In this document: positions 25,901 through 34,452 of the stretch, in pieces
Layout: every line of letters begins with the position of its first letter
How positions within the stretch are numbered: the stretch's first letter is position 1
From: Nitrosomonas communis
GTDB taxonomy: Bacteria; Pseudomonadota; Gammaproteobacteria; Burkholderiales; Nitrosomonadaceae
Length of the DNA stretch: 64,000 nucleotides
Assembly (NCBI RefSeq): GCF_900114745.1
Contig: NZ_FOUB01000018.1
Span: 1 to 64,000 of the forward strand
Direction: 5' to 3'
The notes under the pieces: model-generated
The model's input: only the letters and a program-made list of their open reading frames with translations
What the model was told of the DNA's origin: nothing
Databases searched by the model: none
Program-made: the position numbers and the translations under genes

Positions 25901-28900
25901 GCGGTGCGTGGAAGAATAATTCCCAGTTGTAGGGCGAGTAGGCACCATCCGGCGTGAAGTCCACGTCTTCCTTGGGGTAAAACTCCGAATAAGGATTGTT
26001 TGGATCGCCGGTTGGCTCGACGACCCATTGGGTCGGCTGGTAGATATCGAAGAACCGGAATCCGGAATCTTTCAACTGGGTTTCCCGACTCATCAAGGCG
26101 GGGATACCCTTGAGAGGGTTATTAACCAGCTTGGCAAAATCACAGACAAAGGGATGATAAAAATTCTTGAAGTGAAACTGCCGAAACAGGAACAAATAGT
26201 ATGACCAGTAGCCGAGCCAATAATTGAAATACCTCATCAAGAATCGTGTCAACAGTTCCAGGACCTTTTTGTCTGTATAGCGTGGCTGCTCTTCCTCTCT
26301 GGGGAACTGCAGGCGAAGACCCTCTTCCAACTGTTTCCGTTGGTCAGGAGTCAAGGCCGAGAGGTCGATGCCGTCCACAACGGTTTGTACCTGACCATCG
26401 AAAATATCCTGCCATTGCCGGAATATTTTCTTGACCTCCGGGTAGTACAGTCGGATGGCTGCGGCACCTCCGTGTATCGTGTCTACATCTCCCGTCCGCA
26501 ATTTGAGCGAGGGTAGGACAAAAAACGTGCGCTTTTTATCAGCGTAGAAGTACGGAAGCCAACTGCCTGCAAAATTGACTCCTGATCTAACGGAGGTTCG
26601 ATTCGATGTAAGATGGAAAAGATCAAAGGAATCAAGCCAGAATTTATCCAGGTAAGAAAGATGCCAAGGCGGGGACATTTTGAAGATATTGGGCGTCTGG
26701 ATCAGGATGGGGGTAGAAAACCCACTCCAATCCCGGGGAACCATGATGGTATTGGGTAGATTGGTGATCTTCGACGTTTGAAGGAGGGTGAGGAATGAAT
26801 TGGAGAGGGTGAAATCGTTCTGCGGCTCGTCATGACGACTAACGGTATGACCAAATTCATCAGGCATTCCCAGCTCAATCCACTTCATGAACGCTGTATA
26901 GGACTTAGCTGGATTACTATATTGCCCCACTGAAGCCCATTCTGGCTGAAGGACGGGTATGTAGTTGCCCTTTTCAGCCGTGAGAGCCGTGAGTTCAGGC
27001 ACCCCCTTACAGCCGGTAATCTCAAACGCACCATGCAACTCCGCCTGCTCGTATCCATCGCTACCAAGGCTATATCCACCAAAGTTAATAATGAACCGTC
27101 CATCAATGCTGCTACGATCCACGGGGATAAAATGATAAAACTTTCTGACAATATCGACCTCAGTTACCCAGCCACTCTGATAAAAATCTTTTGATATCTT
27201 CTTCGGTGTCCATTTTCCTTGCCGGTAATCACTCACCGCCATCTGCAATCTGAGCCGTTTTATTGTTCTCTTAACGGGTGCCTCGCTATCCCCTGACTGC
27301 GGTATCGGAACGGGCTTATTGTTTTCTGTTTCATCCGGCACTTCCGTAAATATCGGCCAAAATAGGAGCAGCCGTTTGTTTACCACCGCCGGGATGAGGT
27401 AGTCTCCCGCAATGTCCAAGTCCACCTTCTCCCAAGCAGTCCAGCGGCGATAGTCGTATTGGCGATAGTAATAAATATGCGGCTCACCGCCCTTTGTGCG
27501 TCCAAAAACATGCAGAATAGTATGGTCGGCATCATCTTCCTGGTAAAAACCCGCGATTTCAAGTTGGGCAACTTCGTCCAGCTTTTCCAGATAATTCAAA
27601 AAAGCCGTTTCGACCGTATACTGATTCACCTCGTTCTGCAGTAGCTCATTCTCCAGATCCTTAAAAAAGGAGGATTTATCTCGGCGCAATTCCGGCTCGA
27701 TCCAATTTTCGGGATAGAGAAATACTTTACGGTTAGCCTCCCAGACACGGTATTTACTCATCCACTCCCACCAGCGCCAGGCACTGTCACCGTCATTGCC
27801 ATCGGCCTTCACCAATACATCAGGTTCCAAGCCCATATGGCAGCGTTGTAGGAATAGCTGCACCGAACCGGATGCTTGGACGAGGCGAGAAGTCAATTGA
27901 CAAGAACTCATTTCCACGTCAAGCAGATAGTAGCCGTACACATCATTGGTATTCTCCCATTTACCGGAGGGTGGCGGTGGCGTTGTCGGGGTGAAGTGAT
28001 GAAGCAACCAGGCCACAAGGGCATCGCGCTTACGCTCGCGCAGCATGTCCTGTATTTCCGTACTGAGGGTTAGCCAAGTATCCGCCCCGAATTTGGAGCG
28101 AAGCAACTGCTTGAGCGTATCACTTTCCATTTTACCGACGATGGGGTTGGCGAAAATAATTGCCTTATCCGCTCCGGCATTGAGCTTATCAAAGAAGCGA
28201 AATGCATCGCGCAAGCGTTCCCAGTTTTCCGCCAGCAGGTAGTCAGTTGGATAAGCAAGGTCGAGTGATTGGATAAGGTGCTCAACGTCAATTGCATTCC
28301 AGGCGTCGTTCAGGAGCTGCACATCGGCGGCAAATTCATTGGCAGAAGCATAGGCACCTTCATTTAATTTCCCTAAAATAACGAGTAATTTGATGCCCGT
28401 TTCTGGCAAGGTGTCGCGCAACTTGAACAACCGATTCATGCGCAGGAAAGTGTCGATGGGAGCGATCGGATCATTGTTGTCGAGCGGCAGACTTTTAAAA
28501 TCGAACAGTTTTGCCGGAGCTTGCAGAGTGATGATGGTTTCAAGCTCCTCCAGATTGATCTTCCATTTTTTCAAAATCACTGCAATCCTATTGAGCCAGT
28601 ACCAGGTATCGAAAGCATCCTTAAAAGCTGGGTCTTCGTAATCCAGCGCTCCGCTCGATGTGGAGAACGCACCGATGAAAAGTTCAAGAATGGTATCGGG
28701 GGAGTTCAATTCGAAACGGGTCATGATTTCCCGTACCATGGCTGTGGTTAAGCCGAGTGTGTCACTACTCTGCTGTACCACAGTATTTACTGCTAATGTC
28801 TTGGCAAGGTAAGCCAACGCTTGCTTGGTAGCATTTACGAGTCGCTTGGCAAAAGTGTCATTGGCGGGAACCGTGGTATCAAGGTCAGCGTCACTCAACC

Positions 28901-31900
28901 AGATGCGTTCGTCCGGCAAAACGATAGTCTGGGGTTGCGTGGCGAGGCTGGTTACGGCATTGCGATAAGCAGCATCCAGCGGATCCGAAGGAGTAGTGTT
29001 GGGCACAAGATCTTCGAGCGCCGCCTGTTCTTCCTCGGTCATGATGCCGGTAAAGCGCAGCAATCGATACTCGGCATCATAAACGATCTTGGCAGCGAGA
29101 TCAGCGGAAAGCTGTGTTTGAAAATTTATTGCGGGGGGCAGTATTTTGAGTGGCGCGGTGAACACGGGTTCGTAAAATTTCACCGCCAACCGAGGGCGCT
29201 CGAACAGATCTTTAATGGCGTCACGGTATACCGAGTCAGCAGACAGACCGTTTAGCGTGTTTTGTTGGGTGCTGGTCATGACGCCGGTAAAGCGCAAGAT
29301 TCCGCTCGTTGCATTGTACTGGATCGGTATTCCGGCAGGAAAAACGAGTGTCCCCAAGCCTGCCACTTTCTTTTCCACCGCCACATCGCCCCGCAGTATC
29401 GCCACGAAGGAGCTCACTGCCGGTTCATCGCGGTTTAGCTGTTGCAGGAGCGTAACCAGCAGTCCGGCCAATTGCTCCTCATCCGTGGGCGGCGTGGCTG
29501 TCAGGAACGCATACTTTGAGGCATCGTACTCGCTACGCACGGCCTGCAGCGCTTTGCGCAGCTCGAACAAAAACTTGGCTGCGTCTGATTCCTTCACGGT
29601 GGCTTTCGCAGAATGGTCCACGTAGAGCAGCCAGTTCAATTCATCCATGTTGAAACCGGTTTTCTTCAGTTGCCCGACTTTCTCCAGGAAACCCCAAGCT
29701 GCTTGAGGACTGCTAAATGCGGCAATATCCTCGTTGAGTAACTTCAATAATATCTGCCACTCGTTCGCTTTGAGTTTCAGTAGCTTAACTAGCCAAGCGT
29801 GGCGCCAGAGGAAGGACAGATTGGCCAAATTGAGGTCATCGTTGATGTAAACTACACCGGAGGGGTTCTTAAGATGCTTGAAAACCTGCAAATCAGCATC
29901 ACGCACGCCTAGCGCTGCTTGCACAACCGGCAGATGAGCTGTGATCGTTTGCCCGGTAGGTAGATCACCCGTATTGGGGTCGAGCTGGAATGCCGGGTCA
30001 AGCGGATGAATGAGCTTCTTGTTTAGGAACAGATTCTGATAGAGCGCGTCCTCCCGTTTTTCATGAAGCTTGGTGAATCGTGTCACGGTGTTTAGATCAC
30101 CAAACAGGACGGTGGTCTGCTCCACCGTCACCTTACTGCCCAACTTGTTTTTTACTTCTGCAAAGTACATCAGCTTGACTAGGAACGCCTCGTCCAGGCT
30201 GCCATTGCCGATGGCAGGATGACGAATGACGAGGTCGAGCTCCCACATCTTCCAATCGGTTAGCTTGTGCCACAGCCGCAAAAAGCGGTGGATACGGTCG
30301 AGTTTCTGAGCATCCAAGGTTTCGATGCGCTTCTGCTCTGTGTCGCATGTCGGGTCGAGGTGGACGACGGCGATATCGCCCATGGGATTGATGAATTTCA
30401 GGTCGAGCAAGGCGAGCAGTTGCGGGTACTCCAGGCTGGTTTTTTGTAGAAAAACGTCAACCTTGCTTACGTTAGCTATCATTGTTGAAATATCTGGTTC
30501 ACCCCAGTAAGGGTGCTGATTAGCTGAGTCTTCTATGAGTATGATACGCTTCTCATCCTTTTCGAGCGGTGGTGCAGTCTCTTCTAACGCGACCGAAATA
30601 CCGAAGTATTCGGCAGCGATGTGAACCTCAGTCGGATTGTTCGGTGCAACCGTACCTTTGAGTGTGCGCATAAGCTCCCAACGCTTCAATGCGATTTTTT
30701 GAAAAGCTGTCCGCACTTCTTCAATGAACAGGTCAAAAGGCAGTGTAAAGGGATAAAACGCTTTTTTTAACTTGCCATAAGCTTTGGGATTAACATACTG
30801 GGGGTTGGCCCGCAGCTCGTCAGCACTTGCTTTTGTATTGCGCAGGATTTCGGCGAAGAAATTAGGCGTGGCCTTTTTCTTCAACAGATATGTAATAGCA
30901 TCGCCGTGCACCACCCAAAGGTTGGGGTCGGCGGGCTTAACCTGTATGAGCGTGAAATCATCCCCTAAGCTGACCCCCTGCGTGGCGAAGGCAGTCGCCA
31001 CGTTGGCTTTGCTGGTAGCGCTCGCATCAAGGATAGCTGTCAGCCCAGACAGCTCCAGGTCGTTCTCGCCATTGGCGATGACATCTTCCAGCACTTCACA
31101 TACGATGTCGATATAGGGCAAAGGTACATGGGCATTTTCGCAGTTCAACTCCAGGTAGCCCAGATCGGGGCGGCGCTGGAATAGGATGCCCTTGACTGTC
31201 TGTGCCGGGTTCTTCGCCTTACGATCTTTGAGGAACATCAGCACATCAGCAAAATAAGCTGCAGGGCTGAAGACTGAGCGGCACTGCTCACACTCACATA
31301 GATCACCCGCTTTGAACAGGTTGTTCCAGTTGGGGAACTTGGACACCGCCTCGTTGCCATTGAGCAACGCCTTAGGCAAGCCTTCGGCATCCAGCGCCTG
31401 CAATTCGCCCACCAGCGTCACTACAGCAGCATGAGTTTGAGCAGCACGGTTATAAGTGAGTCGCGCAGTTTCTCGGCTAAAACCAGGACGATTGGCATAA
31501 GTTCGCACGAACTCCGCCTCTCCCATACGGTAAATCTTCAAAGCCGAATGCAGATCATCCGCCAGCAATTCATCCGTTGCCTCGAAGTTGGGTACAAGCT
31601 TGAATACCCGCTGAATCCCCTTCAGTTGCAGCCTCAACTCCTCATTCTGTTCCAATCTCCCTATATCTGGGCGAAGCTTGGTTTCAAAAAAATCATCTAT
31701 GGCTGTTGTTAGAAATTCAAACTGTTCGTGCGCCTGCAGGAACTTATTGATGAGTTCAGGATGCTTCAATCCTTTCGGCCCACCATTACTCATTACCCGT
31801 TCTAAGCCTCCCGTGAAAGCAACCGTAGGAAAAGCTTCCCGGAACTGTTGCGCCAAGGTTTTACCATAGGCTTCAGCGGCGCGTAAGTCAGCCTTTAGCG

Positions 31901-33341
31901 GCAAATCTGGCAGGGGGATATCTACCGGTAATTGCAGCTCGCCAGAGGCGACATGATCGCGCACCAGCTTAATCCACTCATCCTCGCTCACCTTGGCTAG
32001 CAGTCGTATTTGACTAGGTTGATCAATGCCATAGACTTTCTTTGAAACACGGGCAACGGAGAAGTTACCCTGTGCCAACTCTGTAATCTGAAAAGTGGTT
32101 TGCAGATCAGTAATCTCGCTCTCTTTGAAGGAGCCATCTTGCTTCAACACCTCAACCAGATCGTGCGTTAACCCTTGATACTCGCCAAAGAGACGTGCGA
32201 ACTTTTCTTGTCTTGGGGCATCTCGAATACCCGCGTCTTCGAGTACGCCTTTGAGGACGGCGCCATCGTCGCTCACGGTTTGCCGGGCTACAAAATCGAG
32301 GAACGCCTTGATCCACACGCCTACCTTATCCTTGCCCCACGAAGGAATGAGATTATGACTCAAGGCACTGATCAAAGCCTTATGCACGGTCATCGCATCA
32401 AGAGAAGGAAGTGTGGCGAGTATCACCGCCAGCAGATCCGGTAGATTCTGATCCTCAGAGATCGAATAGAAAGGTGTCGAGAATACAGCATACCAGAATT
32501 CAGGTTCGATATGGCTCTCCCCCATCAATTGATGAGCTACCGCAAAGCAGAAAAGCTTTTCATTCGGAAGGTTGGTTTCTCCATTCAAAAAAGTAATGTC
32601 GCGGATTTTATTATCTTGTCTGAGTTCAGCGAAAGTGACGTTATCTAACAGTGGCATCAGTTGTTCGACAATCTGCTCGTATTCGGAAGGGCCGCGGTAT
32701 TCACCGTCGCCGATGACCAGATCGACTATCTCAACCGGCTGGGCATTGAAGATAATGGCTGACTCGGTGATATTTTCTCTTCCCAGATAGGCACGGACCA
32801 ACAAATCCGCGCTTTTCTTCTCCTTGCGGCGGAACTGGCTAACATGATAGGTAATCTGATAGTGCCCTGCTTTGCTAGTTAGCGTCTCACCCAGGTATTC
32901 CTCGCTACGTAAGTCCTTATCGAATACCATGACGAGTCCCGACATTACTGGCTTGCCATCCGGATAGTGGATGAGTCCTCGAACAATGAACATCTCCTCC
33001 GGCTGAGGCTCGGCAGCTTCCATTTCAACCTCGATTACGACTGGGGCTTCCATGCTCTCTACATTGCACAACACTGAATCTTCAGTGCTCTTGATGAGTT
33101 TATTTTCATGGAACACCTTGAAGAATAAATCCTGCCGCCGGTCCAAGAAAATTTCACGAAAAGAAGACTCATCGAATATTACCCGGAAAATACCTTGCTG
33201 ATCAGTCACAGCACAACCCACCAGATCATTCAATATATGATCCTTACTCCACACCTCAACGCGTAAACCCGCTAAAGTCTGATGCGTTTTTGCGTCGATC
33301 ACATAGCCCGTAATACGAAACGTTTTGTTAGTATCATTCAT
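22980..33341 (-). CDS. Tc toxin TcA-like subunit (giant, about 3453 residues)
   Basis: A very large protein of the TcA family, the cell-binding, translocation-channel subunit of ABC toxin complexes. Residues 7-95 and 117-215 look like two transthyretin/CarboxypepD_reg-like beta domains (FRITGYVIDAKTHQTLAGL; FIVRGLIHYPDGKPVMSGLV). Near 675-700 stands the VRP1-type motif CECEQCRSVFSPAAYFADVL. Coiled-coil helices lie around 2960-3000 (KQIAAAELRLAIAEKEL). The C-terminal part (about 3060-3400) matches the TcB-binding region. No signal peptide is present, as usual. The start ATG (33341) has AGGAG 8 bases upstream; a longer frame from 33374 lacks one. At about 3450 residues it exceeds the classic 2500-residue TcdA. 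Confidence 0.88.
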   Translation of the reverse strand: MNDTNKTFRITGYVIDAKTHQTLAGLRVEVWSKDHILNDLVGCAVTDQQGIFRVIFDESSFREIFLDRRQDLFFKVFHENKLIKSTEDSVLCNVESMEAPVVIEVEMEAAEPQPEEMFIVRGLIHYPDGKPVMSGLVMVFDKDLRSEEYLGETLTSKAGHYQITYHVSQFRRKEKKSADLLVRAYLGRENITESAIIFNAQPVEIVDLVIGDGEYRGPSEYEQIVEQLMPLLDNVTFAELRQDNKIRDITFLNGETNLPNEKLFCFAVAHQLMGESHIEPEFWYAVFSTPFYSISEDQNLPDLLAVILATLPSLDAMTVHKALISALSHNLIPSWGKDKVGVWIKAFLDFVARQTVSDDGAVLKGVLEDAGIRDAPRQEKFARLFGEYQGLTHDLVEVLKQDGSFKESEITDLQTTFQITELAQGNFSVARVSKKVYGIDQPSQIRLLAKVSEDEWIKLVRDHVASGELQLPVDIPLPDLPLKADLRAAEAYGKTLAQQFREAFPTVAFTGGLERVMSNGGPKGLKHPELINKFLQAHEQFEFLTTAIDDFFETKLRPDIGRLEQNEELRLQLKGIQRVFKLVPNFEATDELLADDLHSALKIYRMGEAEFVRTYANRPGFSRETARLTYNRAAQTHAAVVTLVGELQALDAEGLPKALLNGNEAVSKFPNWNNLFKAGDLCECEQCRSVFSPAAYFADVLMFLKDRKAKNPAQTVKGILFQRRPDLGYLELNCENAHVPLPYIDIVCEVLEDVIANGENDLELSGLTAILDASATSKANVATAFATQGVSLGDDFTLIQVKPADPNLWVVHGDAITYLLKKKATPNFFAEILRNTKASADELRANPQYVNPKAYGKLKKAFYPFTLPFDLFIEEVRTAFQKIALKRWELMRTLKGTVAPNNPTEVHIAAEYFGISVALEETAPPLEKDEKRIILIEDSANQHPYWGEPDISTMIANVSKVDVFLQKTSLEYPQLLALLDLKFINPMGDIAVVHLDPTCDTEQKRIETLDAQKLDRIHRFLRLWHKLTDWKMWELDLVIRHPAIGNGSLDEAFLVKLMYFAEVKNKLGSKVTVEQTTVLFGDLNTVTRFTKLHEKREDALYQNLFLNKKLIHPLDPAFQLDPNTGDLPTGQTITAHLPVVQAALGVRDADLQVFKHLKNPSGVVYINDDLNLANLSFLWRHAWLVKLLKLKANEWQILLKLLNEDIAAFSSPQAAWGFLEKVGQLKKTGFNMDELNWLLYVDHSAKATVKESDAAKFLFELRKALQAVRSEYDASKYAFLTATPPTDEEQLAGLLVTLLQQLNRDEPAVSSFVAILRGDVAVEKKVAGLGTLVFPAGIPIQYNATSGILRFTGVMTSTQQNTLNGLSADSVYRDAIKDLFERPRLAVKFYEPVFTAPLKILPPAINFQTQLSADLAAKIVYDAEYRLLRFTGIMTEEEQAALEDLVPNTTPSDPLDAAYRNAVTSLATQPQTIVLPDERIWLSDADLDTTVPANDTFAKRLVNATKQALAYLAKTLAVNTVVQQSSDTLGLTTAMVREIMTRFELNSPDTILELFIGAFSTSSGALDYEDPAFKDAFDTWYWLNRIAVILKKWKINLEELETIITLQAPAKLFDFKSLPLDNNDPIAPIDTFLRMNRLFKLRDTLPETGIKLLVILGKLNEGAYASANEFAADVQLLNDAWNAIDVEHLIQSLDLAYPTDYLLAENWERLRDAFRFFDKLNAGADKAIIFANPIVGKMESDTLKQLLRSKFGADTWLTLSTEIQDMLRERKRDALVAWLLHHFTPTTPPPPSGKWENTNDVYGYYLLDVEMSSCQLTSRLVQASGSVQLFLQRCHMGLEPDVLVKADGNDGDSAWRWWEWMSKYRVWEANRKVFLYPENWIEPELRRDKSSFFKDLENELLQNEVNQYTVETAFLNYLEKLDEVAQLEIAGFYQEDDADHTILHVFGRTKGGEPHIYYYRQYDYRRWTAWEKVDLDIAGDYLIPAVVNKRLLLFWPIFTEVPDETENNKPVPIPQSGDSEAPVKRTIKRLRLQMAVSDYRQGKWTPKKISKDFYQSGWVTEVDIVRKFYHFIPVDRSSIDGRFIINFGGYSLGSDGYEQAELHGAFEITGCKGVPELTALTAEKGNYIPVLQPEWASVGQYSNPAKSYTAFMKWIELGMPDEFGHTVSRHDEPQNDFTLSNSFLTLLQTSKITNLPNTIMVPRDWSGFSTPILIQTPNIFKMSPPWHLSYLDKFWLDSFDLFHLTSNRTSVRSGVNFAGSWLPYFYADKKRTFFVLPSLKLRTGDVDTIHGGAAAIRLYYPEVKKIFRQWQDIFDGQVQTVVDGIDLSALTPDQRKQLEEGLRLQFPREEEQPRYTDKKVLELLTRFLMRYFNYWLGYWSYYLFLFRQFHFKNFYHPFVCDFAKLVNNPLKGIPALMSRETQLKDSGFRFFDIYQPTQWVVEPTGDPNNPYSEFYPKEDVDFTPDGAYSPYNWELFFHAPLMIANQLSKNQRFAEAMQWYHFIFNPLGLEGTLPDGTIAGAPQKYWITKPFFLTTDDEYLQQRIDGILRMLAEDTAVPGYTVQLKKSLEDQVKDWRDHPFEPHRIAQYRTVAYQKTTVMKYLDNLIAWGDYLFRQDSMESINEATQLYILAAEILGPRPRKIPPQAKPSSESFNELEDQFDRFSNTLVQVENFVPPMPGDGQDGEDAAPLPMLYFCIPQNDKLLGYWDTVADRLFKIRHCMNIEGVVRQLALFEPPIEPGVLVKAIAAGVDISSTLTDLNTPLPLYRFNVLLQKANEVCNDLKALGGALLSALEKKDAEALNLLRQGQEIRLLEAMKTVREKQVDEAKDNLEGVKKSKELAQIKKDYYESREFMNIGEITATALNFLSMASHTAGTLADTLAGVMFLIPDFRIGGSGFGGSPHFTSVPPTGDKPAKASERAANGLYNIATILDKNADLVANLASYQRRQEEWDYQKDLAIKEIEQLDKQIAAAELRLAIAEKELDNHVLQIENAKATDDFMHSKYTNEELFQWQVGQISGVFFKSYQLAYDLAKRAERCFRFELGLQDSNYIQFGYWDSLKKGLLSGEKLQYDLRRLETAYLEQNRREFELTKHISLLTLDPLALVKLKATGRCFINLPEEIFDLDYPGHYFRHIKSVSITLPCVTGPYTTVSCTLRLLKNYIRIHSDLADGYAHAQDDSGVWTDDPRFVESNIPVKSIAASNGQNDSGVFELSFRDERYLPFEGAGVISEWSLELFSDLPSNNPDPGNPDFGRPLRQFDYSTISDVIVHIKYTAREDAGPFKNGAIAYLREYFSKEGTTHSVRLLNLRQEFPTQWHRFLHPINPAEENIFELEMVPSLFRFLDQGKILKVNSIWLLAQCTDRGNYNVVMTPPLPEPPPAGSNAFTLSPVEQDQYGGLHFSQKDVSALGVEVVPTDPPLKWQLKMTGPGSSGNLQNNEVKDVLLIIGYQWEES

Positions 33342-33734
33342 CCCGAATTCTCCTGTCCAAATCAATTGTCTCAATACATTAGTTAGCCGATGCCATATGT
33401 CTCTTTTCCCCTGTGCAATCTGAACCTACGAGCTCAGCTTGCTGCGGGAAAGGGCCTGTTCCAAGCGGATCTTCCGCCAGGCTCATGACAAGCCTTGTGC
33501 GCTATCCAGCGATAAGAATCACTATCGTTACCTGGCGGCGGTGTTAACACCATGCCTGTGATCGGGTATGACTATTTAATCGTCCATATAAATTCTGCGG
33601 CCGCACAACGAACGTCCGGTCCAGATGTTGGACATCGAATTCCCCCATCCGGAACGTTTGAAATAGCGCCACTACTTGCAGTGTTGACACGCATTGCATA
33701 AACTTATCAGCTTATCCACCAAGCATCCTTACCC
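33342..33734. other. Region between TcA gene and RAYT remnant
   Basis: About 390 bp with no gene. It contains one of two GA(A/T)TTCCCCC(A/G)TCCGGAA repeats (33637-33659) that bracket the transposase remnant. As the region upstream of the TcA start it should hold a promoter or be transcribed through from the TcB-TcC gene; no clear promoter was identified. Confidence 0.5.
33637..33659. repeat. Direct repeat flanking the RAYT remnant (left)
   Basis: GAATTCCCCCATCCGGAACG plus TTT, repeated in direct orientation with three differences at 34276-34298. The two copies bracket the REP-associated transposase remnant, suggesting that they are the REP-type sequences it recognised or the borders of the inserted segment. 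Confidence 0.6.
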
Positions 33735-34213
33735 TCATTGGGAAGCGGGGTGCGCCGACGACCAAATCCAATGTTCAGGACACGTCACATAGCCCTTTCT
33801 CACCAGGTCTTCGTAGATGTTAATTGAGCTTCTGTCGGTAAGAATCTGGGCTTTCAGCTTTCTTCGATCATGGATACCCATCCAAAACCGATGCTTTCCG
33901 TCCTCATCCAAAAATAACTTCAATACACTGGGCTTTTTAGTTTCCAGATTGCTCTTGAATTTCATGGAGGTAAACCGTTTTAAGTCGTGCGGAAACCTGC
34001 CATGTCCGGCAATGTGGCGATAAGATGAAAATGGTTCAGCATGAAAACATATCCGTTCAGTTCCAGATTTTTATGTTCCCGGCAATATCGCAGCGACTCG
34101 GCCAGAATCTGCCAGTGGTTATCACGATCGAACAGGTAATACCAGTGCTGGACCGTCAGGGTCAAGTAATATGTCTCAGTACTCAGGTCGACAGCAACAC
34201 GGCGCGAGGGCAT
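33735..34213 (-). pseudogene. REP-associated tyrosine transposase (RAYT), frameshifted
   Basis: An IS200-like Y1 transposase. The first part (start at 34213, MPSRRVAVDLSTETYYLTLT) contains the HUH-type motif FMLNHFHLIATLPD. It then runs out of frame near 33988: one missing base separates DMAGFR from the continuation HDLKRFTSMKFKS, which goes on in another frame to GYVTCPEHWIWSSAHPASQ at 33735. The C-terminal WIWSSA segment is typical of RAYTs. With one frameshift the gene is probably inactive. It sits between the two toxin genes in the same direction. Confidence 0.8.
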
Positions 34214-34275
34214 AGTATTCGTTCTCCTGCAAAACCTTAATTTCCTCGTGCCGAACTCTTTATTGCCGGATCGGT

Positions 34276-34298
34276 GATTTCCCCCGTCCGGAATGTTT
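34276..34298. repeat. Direct repeat flanking the RAYT remnant (right)
   Basis: GATTTCCCCCGTCCGGAATG plus TTT, the partner of the copy at 33637-33659. It lies about 60 bp upstream of the transposase remnant's start. Confidence 0.6.
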
Positions 34299-34331
34299 CG
34301 ATACCCGACTAATTTACACAAACGTTCGGGT

Positions 34332-34429
34332 CGGGGTATATACCCCGTCCCGCTTGGTGGTGAACCCCAACGATTAATCCCGATAGCAACGCCCGAAAGT
34401 GATCCCAGTGCCGCAAAATGTTGGGGTTC
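34332..34429. repeat. Palindromes downstream of the TcB-TcC gene
   Basis: A perfect 16-bp palindrome CGGGGTATATACCCCG lies at 34332-34347. Next to it is a 10-bp inverted repeat GAACCCCAAC (34362-34371) and GTTGGGGTTC (34420-34429), whose outer arms extend imperfectly (GGTG against CACC). They stand 24-120 bp after the toxin gene's stop and may belong to the RAYT-associated palindromes or act as transcript end. Confidence 0.6.
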
Positions 34430-34452
34430 TTTGTCACCCTAACCTTCGCGGG

